From Candidatus Komeilibacteria bacterium (GTDB lineage Bacteria > Patescibacteriota > Patescibacteriia > UBA1558 > 2-01-FULL-52-15): 28,410 bases of DNA. The stretch spans positions 1-28,410 of the forward strand of contig JACQKJ010000066.1 in NCBI GenBank assembly GCA_016204595.1, written 5' to 3'. Both the position numbers and the translations under genes were made by a program. This document shows positions 13,616 through 20,916 of this stretch, one piece after another. The notes beneath the pieces are model-generated. The model was not told where the DNA came from, searched no databases, and saw nothing but the letters and a program-made list of their open reading frames with translations. Within the stretch, counting starts at the first letter, position 1; each line of letters starts with the position of its first letter.

Positions 13616-15910
13616 TTAGGTCAGGTTCGGGTCTTCATCCTCCTCATCCTCGGACGATGCATCGGGAACTTCGTTATGTGCATTGATCTCGGAGGCGGCA
13701 TCGTCGTGTGACGGCTCGCTGCTTTCGCTTTCAATGAATGTGCGATCGAACTCTTCTTTCGTCATCAGCACTTCCCGCGGTTTTGAACTGTTCTGCGGAC
13801 CGATAATGCCTCGCTCCTCCAGAATATCCAGCATGCGGGATGCCTTGGCAAATCCCATCCTGAGGCGGCTCTGCAACAGCGTTGCCGATGCGCGACCCGC
13901 CCTGATGACCGATTCCGCTGCCGCGATAACATCGCGCTCTTCGGTATCAGATTCAAATCCCCCGGAAACGCCGGTGTGGCTCTGACGGCGTTCCGTGACG
14001 GCCATTTCGTATTCCGGTTCCCCGTGTTTTTTGAGATAGTCGGTGACCGCCGTAATTTCGGTGTCGCTTATGAAAGCTCCCTGGATTCGTTTCGGTTTTG
14101 TAAGTTCCGCGCTGATGTAGAGCATGTCGCCGTTGCCGAGGAGCTTTTCCGCACCGGATGAATCAAGTATCGTGCGGGAATCGGTTGAAGACGCTACCGC
14201 GAATGCGATGCGGGAGGTGATATTCGCTTTGATGAGCCCGGTAATGACGTTCACTGACGGGCGCTGCGTGGCAAGCACCAAGTGGATCCCGACGGCTCGC
14301 GCCATCTGCGCCAGGCGAATGATCGCGCTCTCCACCTCTTTTGCCGCAACCATCATGAGGTCCGCGAGTTCGTCGATGATGATGACGATATAGGGAAGCT
14401 TTTCAACCAGCCGCGCTTCGTTGAATGCCTCGATGTTTTTCTTGCCTGAGGCGGACAGCAGTTTGTAGCGTTCATCCATCTGCTGCACGGTCCAGCGGAG
14501 TGCGTTGATGGTTTTTTCAATGTCGATGATGACCGGAGCTAAGAGGTGCGGGACACTGTCATATGAGGTGAGTTCCACCCGCTTCGGATCGACCAGAATG
14601 ATCTTGAGCAGATCGGGCGAATTTTGGTACAAAAGACTTATGAGCATACTGTTGATGCAGACGGATTTTCCGCTGCCGGTCGCTCCCGCGATCAGGAGAT
14701 GGGGCATTTTCCCGAGGTCGGCCATCATGACCTTACCCGATACGTCTTTGCCGAGAGCGACCATGAGGTTGGTGCGGCGGTTCGTGTATACCTGGCTTTG
14801 AAGAATCTCTTTGAGCTTCACGATGGATGCCGTCTGATTCGGCACTTCGATACCGACCAGGGATTTACCGGGTATCGGCGCTTCGATGCGTATGGGGTGG
14901 GCGGCAAGGGCCAAGGCCAGATCGTTCTGCAGCGCCGTGATCTGGTTCAGTTTCACGCCTTCGGTCGGCTTGAGGGTATATTGCGTGACGGTCGGCCCCA
15001 CATTCACCTCACCCATCGTCACCTCGATGCCGAAGTTTTTGAGCGTGGTCTCGATCTTTCGCATCGTGGCGTTGATGTCGCCGCTTGTCGGCACCGCGGC
15101 GTTTGCCGTCAGAAGATCTATTGGAATATCAATCTTCGGTTGGGGAAGCCGTTTTGACCGCTGCTGAAAGACGCCAACAGGGCGTCCAGTTGCGGATGAC
15201 GATCTTGATCCGGGCTCTGTATCCTCGGCAAGCCCCGCTTCAAGGGCGGTCTCTTCGTCGGATTCATCGGAAAGCTCGCTCGTTTTGAAATGCGCATTGT
15301 ATACCGGAGGCGCTTCAGCGCTTTTCGGACGACGTTCAGGCAAGGCCGCGCGCAGATGAAAGAGCAGCCGCTGGATTGCCATGAGCAAGCTCGAAAATGA
15401 GGTGTTCAAAAAAATGAACAAACCGATACAGAGCATGGCGACAAGGATCGAGAGCGCTCCCCAGAATTCAAAACCGCGATAGAGCGCAGTACCTACCGCG
15501 TAACCGACATAGCCGCCGCCGCTTCCTGCTGCTACGATATCAGAAATATCTTGGTCACGTACCAGGAGATGCAAGAGTCCGCTGTATCCGGCGACCGTCA
15601 AAAGGAGACCGATGTAGTTAACGAGCTTGATATCGTGCTGCGCCGGACGCAGCAAGAGATAGGAAAGCAGGAGCAGGACGATGGGAAACAGCCAATCGCC
15701 CCACCCGAACGCAAGCCCCAGGAATTTAAGCAGATAAACTCCGGCCGTACCTGTCGCCTGGAAGAATGAAAGCAACGTCAGAAAAGCAACGGTGAATAGG
15801 ATCACTATCGCGATGCCTCGTTTTGTTTCGGAGGCAAGTGTCCAGTGGCCCGTGGTCGAAAAGCTCCTCCCTTGGGCTATTTTTTGTCGGCGAGTATAAC
15901 GTTTGAGCAT
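13616..15910 (-). CDS. ftsK: DNA translocase FtsK/SpoIIIE
   Basis: FtsK pumps chromosomal DNA through the closing septum and aids dimer resolution. The 764-residue product has four N-terminal membrane helices (about 32-51, 72-88, 98-116 and 151-170). A charged linker follows, then the alpha/beta motor with Walker A GATGSGKS (409-416), the Walker B region IIDELADLMM, and the LATQRPSVNVITG motif. A C-terminal winged-helix gamma domain comes next (AESVIRAGRASATLLQSRLR onward), which in the family reads KOPS-like polar sequences. The last ~35 residues are a very acidic tail. I chose the ATG at 15910. The longer reading from a TTG at 15937 would begin upstream of the predicted -10 element. It leads a tight operon with the RodZ-like gene and recA. 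Confidence 0.95.
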   Translation of the reverse strand: MLKRYTRRQKIAQGRSFSTTGHWTLASETKRGIAIVILFTVAFLTLLSFFQATGTAGVYLLKFLGLAFGWGDWLFPIVLLLLSYLLLRPAQHDIKLVNYIGLLLTVAGYSGLLHLLVRDQDISDIVAAGSGGGYVGYAVGTALYRGFEFWGALSILVAMLCIGLFIFLNTSFSSLLMAIQRLLFHLRAALPERRPKSAEAPPVYNAHFKTSELSDESDEETALEAGLAEDTEPGSRSSSATGRPVGVFQQRSKRLPQPKIDIPIDLLTANAAVPTSGDINATMRKIETTLKNFGIEVTMGEVNVGPTVTQYTLKPTEGVKLNQITALQNDLALALAAHPIRIEAPIPGKSLVGIEVPNQTASIVKLKEILQSQVYTNRRTNLMVALGKDVSGKVMMADLGKMPHLLIAGATGSGKSVCINSMLISLLYQNSPDLLKIILVDPKRVELTSYDSVPHLLAPVIIDIEKTINALRWTVQQMDERYKLLSASGKKNIEAFNEARLVEKLPYIVIIIDELADLMMVAAKEVESAIIRLAQMARAVGIHLVLATQRPSVNVITGLIKANITSRIAFAVASSTDSRTILDSSGAEKLLGNGDMLYISAELTKPKRIQGAFISDTEITAVTDYLKKHGEPEYEMAVTERRQSHTGVSGGFESDTEERDVIAAAESVIRAGRASATLLQSRLRMGFAKASRMLDILEERGIIGPQNSSKPREVLMTKEEFDRTFIESESSEPSHDDAASEINAHNEVPDASSEDEEDEDPNLT

Positions 15911-15923
15911 AGTGAATAGGGAT

Positions 15924-15932
15924 AGTGTAGCA
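15924..15932 (-). promoter_or_regulatory. Extended -10 promoter candidate for ftsK operon
   Basis: Minus-strand TGCTACACT (TGN plus TACACT) ends 13 nt before the ftsK ATG at 15910, which would give a leader of only about 7 nt. No -35 consensus is visible at 17 nt. This supports the ATG at 15910 over the upstream TTG. Confidence 0.45.
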
Positions 15933-15996
15933 TACAATTGTGCTTATTTCTAGGCCTTTTTGAGCTAATAGGCAGCGCCCGGGCTTGATTATTATT

Positions 15997-16024
15997 TTGA
16001 CATTTCAAGGAATGCTGCTATTAT
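15997..16024 (+). promoter_or_regulatory. Consensus sigma-70 promoter for the plus-strand island
   Basis: TTGACA (15997-16002, perfect) and TATTAT (16019-16024, 5 of 6) are separated by 16 nt. The predicted start is about 16031, giving a leader near 58 nt. It is one of the best promoters in the window and differs from the extended -10 type seen before the neighbouring ftsK gene. Confidence 0.7.
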
Positions 16025-16088
16025 ATTTGGTCAGTCGAAATCTTGAATTTTGCTGAACCTTTTGTTCATTCTAAGTGAGGTGGCGGAT

Positions 16089-16559
16089 ATGAAGGTCACG
16101 GACTCCGAGCTTCGACAAGCAAAGTGGTACCTCGCGAAACCAGTTTTGGTTGGTGCTTCAATAGCGGTCTTTGAGTGTATCCGTGACAAAGGCTACGATG
16201 TACGACGGGTCGAGCCGATTGTAACAAGCCAAGCTTCCAGGCATCGCTTCGACCTGTTTCTGCCTTTCTTGGACAAGGTGCTGCATGGCTACATGCCTGA
16301 AGACAGCGAGTTCGAGCAAAAGGTCTCATGGCATGTGTACATTTTGGTCGGTGTGATCCTTCATGAGGTCGGAGGGGTCTGGAACTTCCTGCAGTCGGAC
16401 AGCTGGCATGATCGCAATCTTACGGCCAAAGTCGCAGCGCAACTGTCGGAAGGTGGGTTGCCACAAAATTGGTTGTTGGATAAGACACTACGATATGTCC
16501 CGCTTGTCCAGGAAGCGATTCGGCAATTCGTGTCAGAAGCTCTTGAGCGACGTAGATAA
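16089..16559 (+). CDS. Hypothetical protein, unrecognised (island gene 1)
   Basis: The 156-residue product is mostly helical by composition, with two moderately hydrophobic stretches (VLVGASIAVFE and HVYILVGVILHEVGG) that look too short and mixed to be firm membrane helices. It has one cysteine and several Trp and His residues (for example SDSWHDRN). I do not recognise a family. I chose the ATG at 16089 over an in-frame ATG at 16050 because AGGTGG lies 5 nt upstream, one of the few clear Shine-Dalgarno sites in the window. It stands opposite in strand to its neighbours ftsK and rpoC and shares its run only with the basic protein gene at 16627. Confidence 0.7.
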   Translation: MKVTDSELRQAKWYLAKPVLVGASIAVFECIRDKGYDVRRVEPIVTSQASRHRFDLFLPFLDKVLHGYMPEDSEFEQKVSWHVYILVGVILHEVGGVWNFLQSDSWHDRNLTAKVAAQLSEGGLPQNWLLDKTLRYVPLVQEAIRQFVSEALERRR

Positions 16560-16589
16560 TTTGTTAGTGGGTGATCTTTCAATAGCAAC

Positions 16590-16611
16590 GCCGGTTGTAT
16601 CCGGCCTTTTT
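16590..16611 (+). terminator. Short GC hairpin with T-run between the two island genes
   Basis: GCCGG (16590-16594) pairs with CCGGC (16601-16605) around a 6-nt loop and is followed by CTTTTT. This is a small intrinsic-terminator shape. If active, it would lower expression of the second gene relative to the first. The 5-bp stem is short, so partial read-through is expected. Confidence 0.4.
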
Positions 16612-16626
16612 CCGGGGAGGATCCGT

Positions 16627-16935
16627 ATGCCTGCAATAGATAAGCAGTTGGCACGAGAGGCACACGTGGTGGCTTATCAGTTCAGACGGCTCTCGAGGTT
16701 GGTTCCTCGTCTACTCACGGCAGTGGTTGCTTCTCAAGAGAAGGCGACTCCAGCGACTAAGGACAAGCGCCGCAGTCCGCGGCTTTCACCGTCGGTTCGC
16801 CGTGCTCTCAAGCTGCAGGGCCAGTACATGGGCGGGATGCGGGGCATGTCCGTCAGAGGACGTGCCCGGATCAAGAAGATTCGCAGGCAGAGGGGCATCA
16901 GGGCTGCGATCGCTGCGATCAAGCGAGCGCGCTAA
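16627..16935 (+). CDS. Small highly basic protein, possibly nucleic-acid binding (island gene 2)
   Basis: The 102-residue product has a helical N-terminal half (1-36) and a very basic C-terminal half. The latter includes KDKRRSPRLSPSVRRALKLQ, then QYMGGMRGM, and ends with RIKKIRRQRGIRAAIAAIKR. The charge suggests binding to DNA, RNA or an acidic partner, but no known fold is evident. I chose the ATG at 16627 because GGGGAGG (16614-16620) lies 6 nt upstream. A longer open frame extends back over the preceding gene, but nothing supports using it. It is followed at once by a strong bidirectional terminator. Confidence 0.7.
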   Translation: MPAIDKQLAREAHVVAYQFRRLSRLVPRLLTAVVASQEKATPATKDKRRSPRLSPSVRRALKLQGQYMGGMRGMSVRGRARIKKIRRQRGIRAAIAAIKRAR

Positions 16936-16950
16936 GTAGGGGGGTATAGA

Positions 16951-16997
16951 AAAACCGCCCGCTCACCGAGAGAAACTCGGATGGAGCGGGCGGTTTT
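16951..16997. terminator. Strong bidirectional intrinsic terminator
   Basis: AAAA plus CCGCCCGCTC (16951-16964) pairs perfectly with GAGCGGGCGG plus TTTT (16984-16997). Inside it is a second 5-bp stem CCGAG/CTCGG (16966-16970/16976-16980) with loop AGAAA. A-run before and T-run after make it work on both strands. It ends the plus-strand island on one side and the minus-strand rpoBC message on the other. Confidence 0.92.
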
Positions 16998-17016
16998 CCA
17001 TTTGTATAAGGGAGCA

Positions 17017-20000
17017 TTATTCCTTAAACCCTGTCCCTGCCGGAATGAGACGTCCTATGATGACATTCTCCTTTAAGCCGCGGAGCTTGTCCCGCTTGCC
17101 GGTGATGGCCGCGTCAATAAGTACGCGGGCGGTTTCCTGGAAGGAAGCAGAGGCCAGAAATGAGTCTGATGCGAGCGAAGCCTTCGTGATACCCATGAGC
17201 AGGTACTCTCCGGTTGCTTTGGCGCCTTCGGTCGCATTGTTCGCTTCTTTGAATTGCGTATGCGTGACGATCTCGCCGGGCAGCAGTTCCGTGTCCCCTG
17301 CATCTTTCACGTAAATGCGCGAGAACATCTGGCGCGCGATAAGCTCGATGTGCTTGTCGTTCAGTTTCTGACCCTGCGATGAATAGATGTATTTGATTTC
17401 CCTGATGATGTATCGCTGCACGGCGAGCTTGCCCTGGAGACGATAGAGTTCGTGCAGGTCGATGGAGCCTTCGGTCAGCTGCTGCCCCGAGGTTACGAGT
17501 TCTCCGTTCTTTACCCAGAGATTGTATCCGGCGGGTATGATTACTTCCAGCATTTCATTTTTTTCACCGGTGAGCTGTACGGAGGTCTTGGTCACCTTCG
17601 CGGTGCCATTGTACGGAGCGCGTATTTCTTCAGAATCATTTTTTACCAGGATCAGATGGTTGCGCTGGACCGCTTCTCCGTTCTTCACGCTGAGCTTGTC
17701 ATGTTCCGCGCTGTATTCGTACGTCGCTGTCGACACTTCGCCGCTTTTGATTTTGAGAAGGCGGTTTTTATTCGTGCCGAGATTCTCATTTTCGACGATG
17801 ACTTGTCCGGCAATAGGCGCAATGATTGATTTCTTTTTCGGCGGTCGCGCTTCGAATAATTCCTCTACGCGCGGAAGACCCTGGGTGATGTCCCCGCCGG
17901 CAACGCCTCCGGTATGGAAGGTACGCATGGTGAGCTGGGTGCCGGGCTCGCCGATTGACTGTGCGCCAATGATGCCGACCGCGGTTCCTTTGGTCGTCAG
18001 TTGATTGTGCCCAAGTTCAAAACCATAGCATTTTTGGCAGATGCCTCTCACGGATGTGCAGGTGAGCACCGAACGGATCACAACGTTCTTCGGAGCCGCT
18101 TTGGTGATTTTTTCTCCCAGCTCGATGGTGATAAGCGTGTTCTTTTTGACGATAACCTTGCCTTTTGCGTCCGTTACGTCCGCAGCGAGGTAGCGTCCGA
18201 TAATGCGTCCGCCGATGGTTTCATTCATGTCCTCGGTTTCGGCGAGATTAATGCTCAATCCCTCGGCGTCTTTACAGTCCTCATCGATGATGATGAGATC
18301 CTGCGCAACGTCAATAAGGCGGCGGGTCAGGTAGCCGGCGTTGGCTGTCCTCAGAGCTGTATCGGAAAGTCCTTTGCGCGCTCCGTGAGTCGAAATGAAA
18401 TATTCGAGCACATCGAGGCCTTCCTGGAAACTTGCCTTGACCGGCAGCTCGATGATGTCGCCCGCAGGGCTTGTGACGAGCCCTTTCATTCCCATGATCT
18501 GAATCATCTGCGCCCAGGAACCTCGTGCTCCCGATTGAATGATGGTTGCGATGGAGTTCAGCGGGTCAAATTGTTTCTTGGATTCTTCGGTAATCCGATT
18601 CTTGATATCGGTCCAGGTCTCGATGACCTTGATGTATCGTTCGTGATCGGTCAGCCAGCCGTTGTTATATTGTTCCCGGATCTCATTCACCGTGTCCTCA
18701 CCTTCCTTGATCAGCGTGCCTTTGATGTCGAGTGTTGGAATGTCATCCATGCCCCATGAAAGACCGGAACGGGTGATATATTGGTAGGCAAGATCCTTAA
18801 TGCTGTCGAGGAATTGCACCGCTTCTTCCTTTGATTGGGACATGATCGACTCCGCGACGATCTGCTTGAGCGCAGCCTTATCGAGCTGCTTATTGATAAA
18901 ACCGCGTCCCTTCGGGAGAATTTTGCTGAAGATAATGCGTCCGACAGACGTTTCTTCCCGTTTTCCGTTGACGTTCACGAGGATCGGTTGCTGGAGAGGC
19001 AAATACCCGAGCTTATAGGCCAGTTCGGCCTCATCGAAGTTTGCATACAACTTCGGCCGCTCATTTTTTTTGACCGGTTTGAGCGAGGTGAGATAATATA
19101 CGCCCCAGACAATGTCGAGGACGGGGAGCGTGATCGGCTCTCCGGTCGCTGGTTTCAACAGATTGCGGTCGGCAGCCATAATTTCTTCCGCTTCTCGTTT
19201 CGCTTCATCGGTCAGGGGAAGATGCACAGCCATCTGGTCACCGTCGAAGTCAGCGTTGAACGCGGTGCAGACCAGGGGATGGAGCTGGATAGCTTTTCCT
19301 TCTATGAGTATCGGGTGGAATGCCTGAATGCCCAAGCGGTGCAGGGTCGGCGCGCGGTTCAGAAGAACCCGTGTTCCTTTCGTTATTTCATCCAAAATGT
19401 CCCACACTTCGATGTGGCCCTCGTCAATATAGCGGTTCGCGCTTCTGACATTGTGCACCAGGTCGCGCTCGATGAGTTTCGAAATGACGAACGGCCGATA
19501 TAACTCGAGAGCCATTTGTTTCGGCAAACCGCACTGGTCAAGTTTCAGATGCGGGCCCGCGACGATCACGGAACGCCCGGAATAATCCACGCGCTTGCCC
19601 AGCAGATTCTGACGGAAACGGCCCTGCTTTCCTTTCAGAAGATCCGCGATGCTCTTGAGCATGCGTTTTTGCCCGGTTGAAGCCGTTACTGTTTTGCCGT
19701 GGCGCGCGTTATTGTCGATGAGCGCGTCAACTGCTTCCTGCAACATGCGTTTTTCGTTGCGTTGGATGACCTCGGGAGCCTTCAGTTCTTTCAGGCGCTT
19801 GAGGCGGTTGTTCCGGTTGATGACGCGCCGGTAGAGATCGTTCAGATCGGAGGTTGCGAACCGTCCGCCGTCGAGCTGCACCATGGGCCGGAGGTCCGGA
19901 GGGATGACGGGCAGTACCGTCAGGATCATCCACTCAGGCTTGATCTTGTTGGTGATCAGGGTTTTCAGAAGCCGTGATCGCCGGATCAGCTTTTTCTTTT

Positions 20001-20895
20001 TTGAAGGGATGCACGTCAGTATTTCTTTATCAAGATCCCTGGTCATCTGTTTGAGGTCGGTGCGTGTCAGGAGATACCTGATGGCGTCAGCGCCGATACG
20101 CGCCTCGAACACATGACCATATTTGAGCGACAGGTCCTGATAGACATTCTCAGAAATGATTGCCTGTACCTGTAAGCTGCGAAGTTCTTTTTTGGCGGTG
20201 TCGGCAGCAGCGTCCAGATGCGAGAGTTTTTCAAGTTTTTGAGCGTTGAGCTGCATGACGAGCTCCGCAGCAGCGGTCTTGACCTTCTCGGCGTCTTTCC
20301 CCGCCTGCAGCTGCGCAGATTTCTTTCCCTGCGTCTCGCTGATCTTATGATCGAACTCGGCCTCGATCTGTTTTCGTTTCGATTTCAGCTCATCAGCGAC
20401 CTGCTGCAGCGTTTCCTGGCGTGCAGCTTCATCAACATCGGTCACGATAAAATTGGCGAAATAGATGACCTTTTCCAGATCCTGAACTGATAAGTCGAGT
20501 ACGAGGCCTATCTTTGACGGAATGCCGCGGAGAAACCAGATATGGGACACCGGCGTTGCCAGGTCGATATGGCCCATCCGTTCGCGGCGGACAATGGAGC
20601 GCGTTACCTCGACCCCGCATTTGTCGCAGATAATGCCTTTGTAGCGGATTTTTTTGTACTTGCCGCAATAGCATTCCCAATCTTTCGACGGTCCGAAGAT
20701 GCGCTCGCAAAACAAACCGTCGCGTTCCGGTTTCTGGGTACGGTAGTTGATGGTTTCAGGCGACAGTACCTCGCCGTGCGACCATTTATGGACGACCTCA
20801 GGCGATGCGAGCTTGAGTCGAATGCTGTCGAACTCGATCGTCTTCTGCATCTCGGTCGGCATGAACGTTGTTTTTGTCGATGATGGCGTTGACAT
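17017..20895 (-). CDS. rpoC: RNA polymerase beta' subunit
   Basis: The 1292-residue product carries the active site of RNA polymerase. The N-terminal zinc ribbon has C75, C77, C90 and C93. The catalytic loop NADFDGD lies at 547-553, with D549, D551 and D553 binding the catalytic magnesium. The second zinc site lies near SVRGICQKCYG, with a paired upstream cysteine in LTCTSV. The bridge-helix/trigger-loop region around TMRTFHTGGVAGG is intact. Length falls between B. subtilis and E. coli RpoC, and no large lineage-specific insert stands out. It is 21 nt after rpoB, separate and not fused, and ends before the bidirectional terminator. Confidence 0.98.
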   Translation of the reverse strand: MSTPSSTKTTFMPTEMQKTIEFDSIRLKLASPEVVHKWSHGEVLSPETINYRTQKPERDGLFCERIFGPSKDWECYCGKYKKIRYKGIICDKCGVEVTRSIVRRERMGHIDLATPVSHIWFLRGIPSKIGLVLDLSVQDLEKVIYFANFIVTDVDEAARQETLQQVADELKSKRKQIEAEFDHKISETQGKKSAQLQAGKDAEKVKTAAAELVMQLNAQKLEKLSHLDAAADTAKKELRSLQVQAIISENVYQDLSLKYGHVFEARIGADAIRYLLTRTDLKQMTRDLDKEILTCIPSKKKKLIRRSRLLKTLITNKIKPEWMILTVLPVIPPDLRPMVQLDGGRFATSDLNDLYRRVINRNNRLKRLKELKAPEVIQRNEKRMLQEAVDALIDNNARHGKTVTASTGQKRMLKSIADLLKGKQGRFRQNLLGKRVDYSGRSVIVAGPHLKLDQCGLPKQMALELYRPFVISKLIERDLVHNVRSANRYIDEGHIEVWDILDEITKGTRVLLNRAPTLHRLGIQAFHPILIEGKAIQLHPLVCTAFNADFDGDQMAVHLPLTDEAKREAEEIMAADRNLLKPATGEPITLPVLDIVWGVYYLTSLKPVKKNERPKLYANFDEAELAYKLGYLPLQQPILVNVNGKREETSVGRIIFSKILPKGRGFINKQLDKAALKQIVAESIMSQSKEEAVQFLDSIKDLAYQYITRSGLSWGMDDIPTLDIKGTLIKEGEDTVNEIREQYNNGWLTDHERYIKVIETWTDIKNRITEESKKQFDPLNSIATIIQSGARGSWAQMIQIMGMKGLVTSPAGDIIELPVKASFQEGLDVLEYFISTHGARKGLSDTALRTANAGYLTRRLIDVAQDLIIIDEDCKDAEGLSINLAETEDMNETIGGRIIGRYLAADVTDAKGKVIVKKNTLITIELGEKITKAAPKNVVIRSVLTCTSVRGICQKCYGFELGHNQLTTKGTAVGIIGAQSIGEPGTQLTMRTFHTGGVAGGDITQGLPRVEELFEARPPKKKSIIAPIAGQVIVENENLGTNKNRLLKIKSGEVSTATYEYSAEHDKLSVKNGEAVQRNHLILVKNDSEEIRAPYNGTAKVTKTSVQLTGEKNEMLEVIIPAGYNLWVKNGELVTSGQQLTEGSIDLHELYRLQGKLAVQRYIIREIKYIYSSQGQKLNDKHIELIARQMFSRIYVKDAGDTELLPGEIVTHTQFKEANNATEGAKATGEYLLMGITKASLASDSFLASASFQETARVLIDAAITGKRDKLRGLKENVIIGRLIPAGTGFKE

Positions 20896-20916
20896 AGGCA
20901 GAGTGTATTCTGGGGA

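Noticed and set aside
15911..15937. Longer ftsK reading from a TTG at 15937
   Set aside because: It would start upstream of the predicted -10 element and adds residues without family similarity; the ATG at 15910 is preferred.
16363..16626. Long N-terminal extension of the basic island protein
   Set aside because: It overlaps the preceding gene in another frame, and a clear Shine-Dalgarno marks the ATG at 16627.
18001..18759. Plus-strand open frame of 252 codons antisense to rpoC (others similar over rpoB at 21118 and 22303)
   Set aside because: These are mirror frames of strongly conserved rpoBC codons with no start signals of their own.
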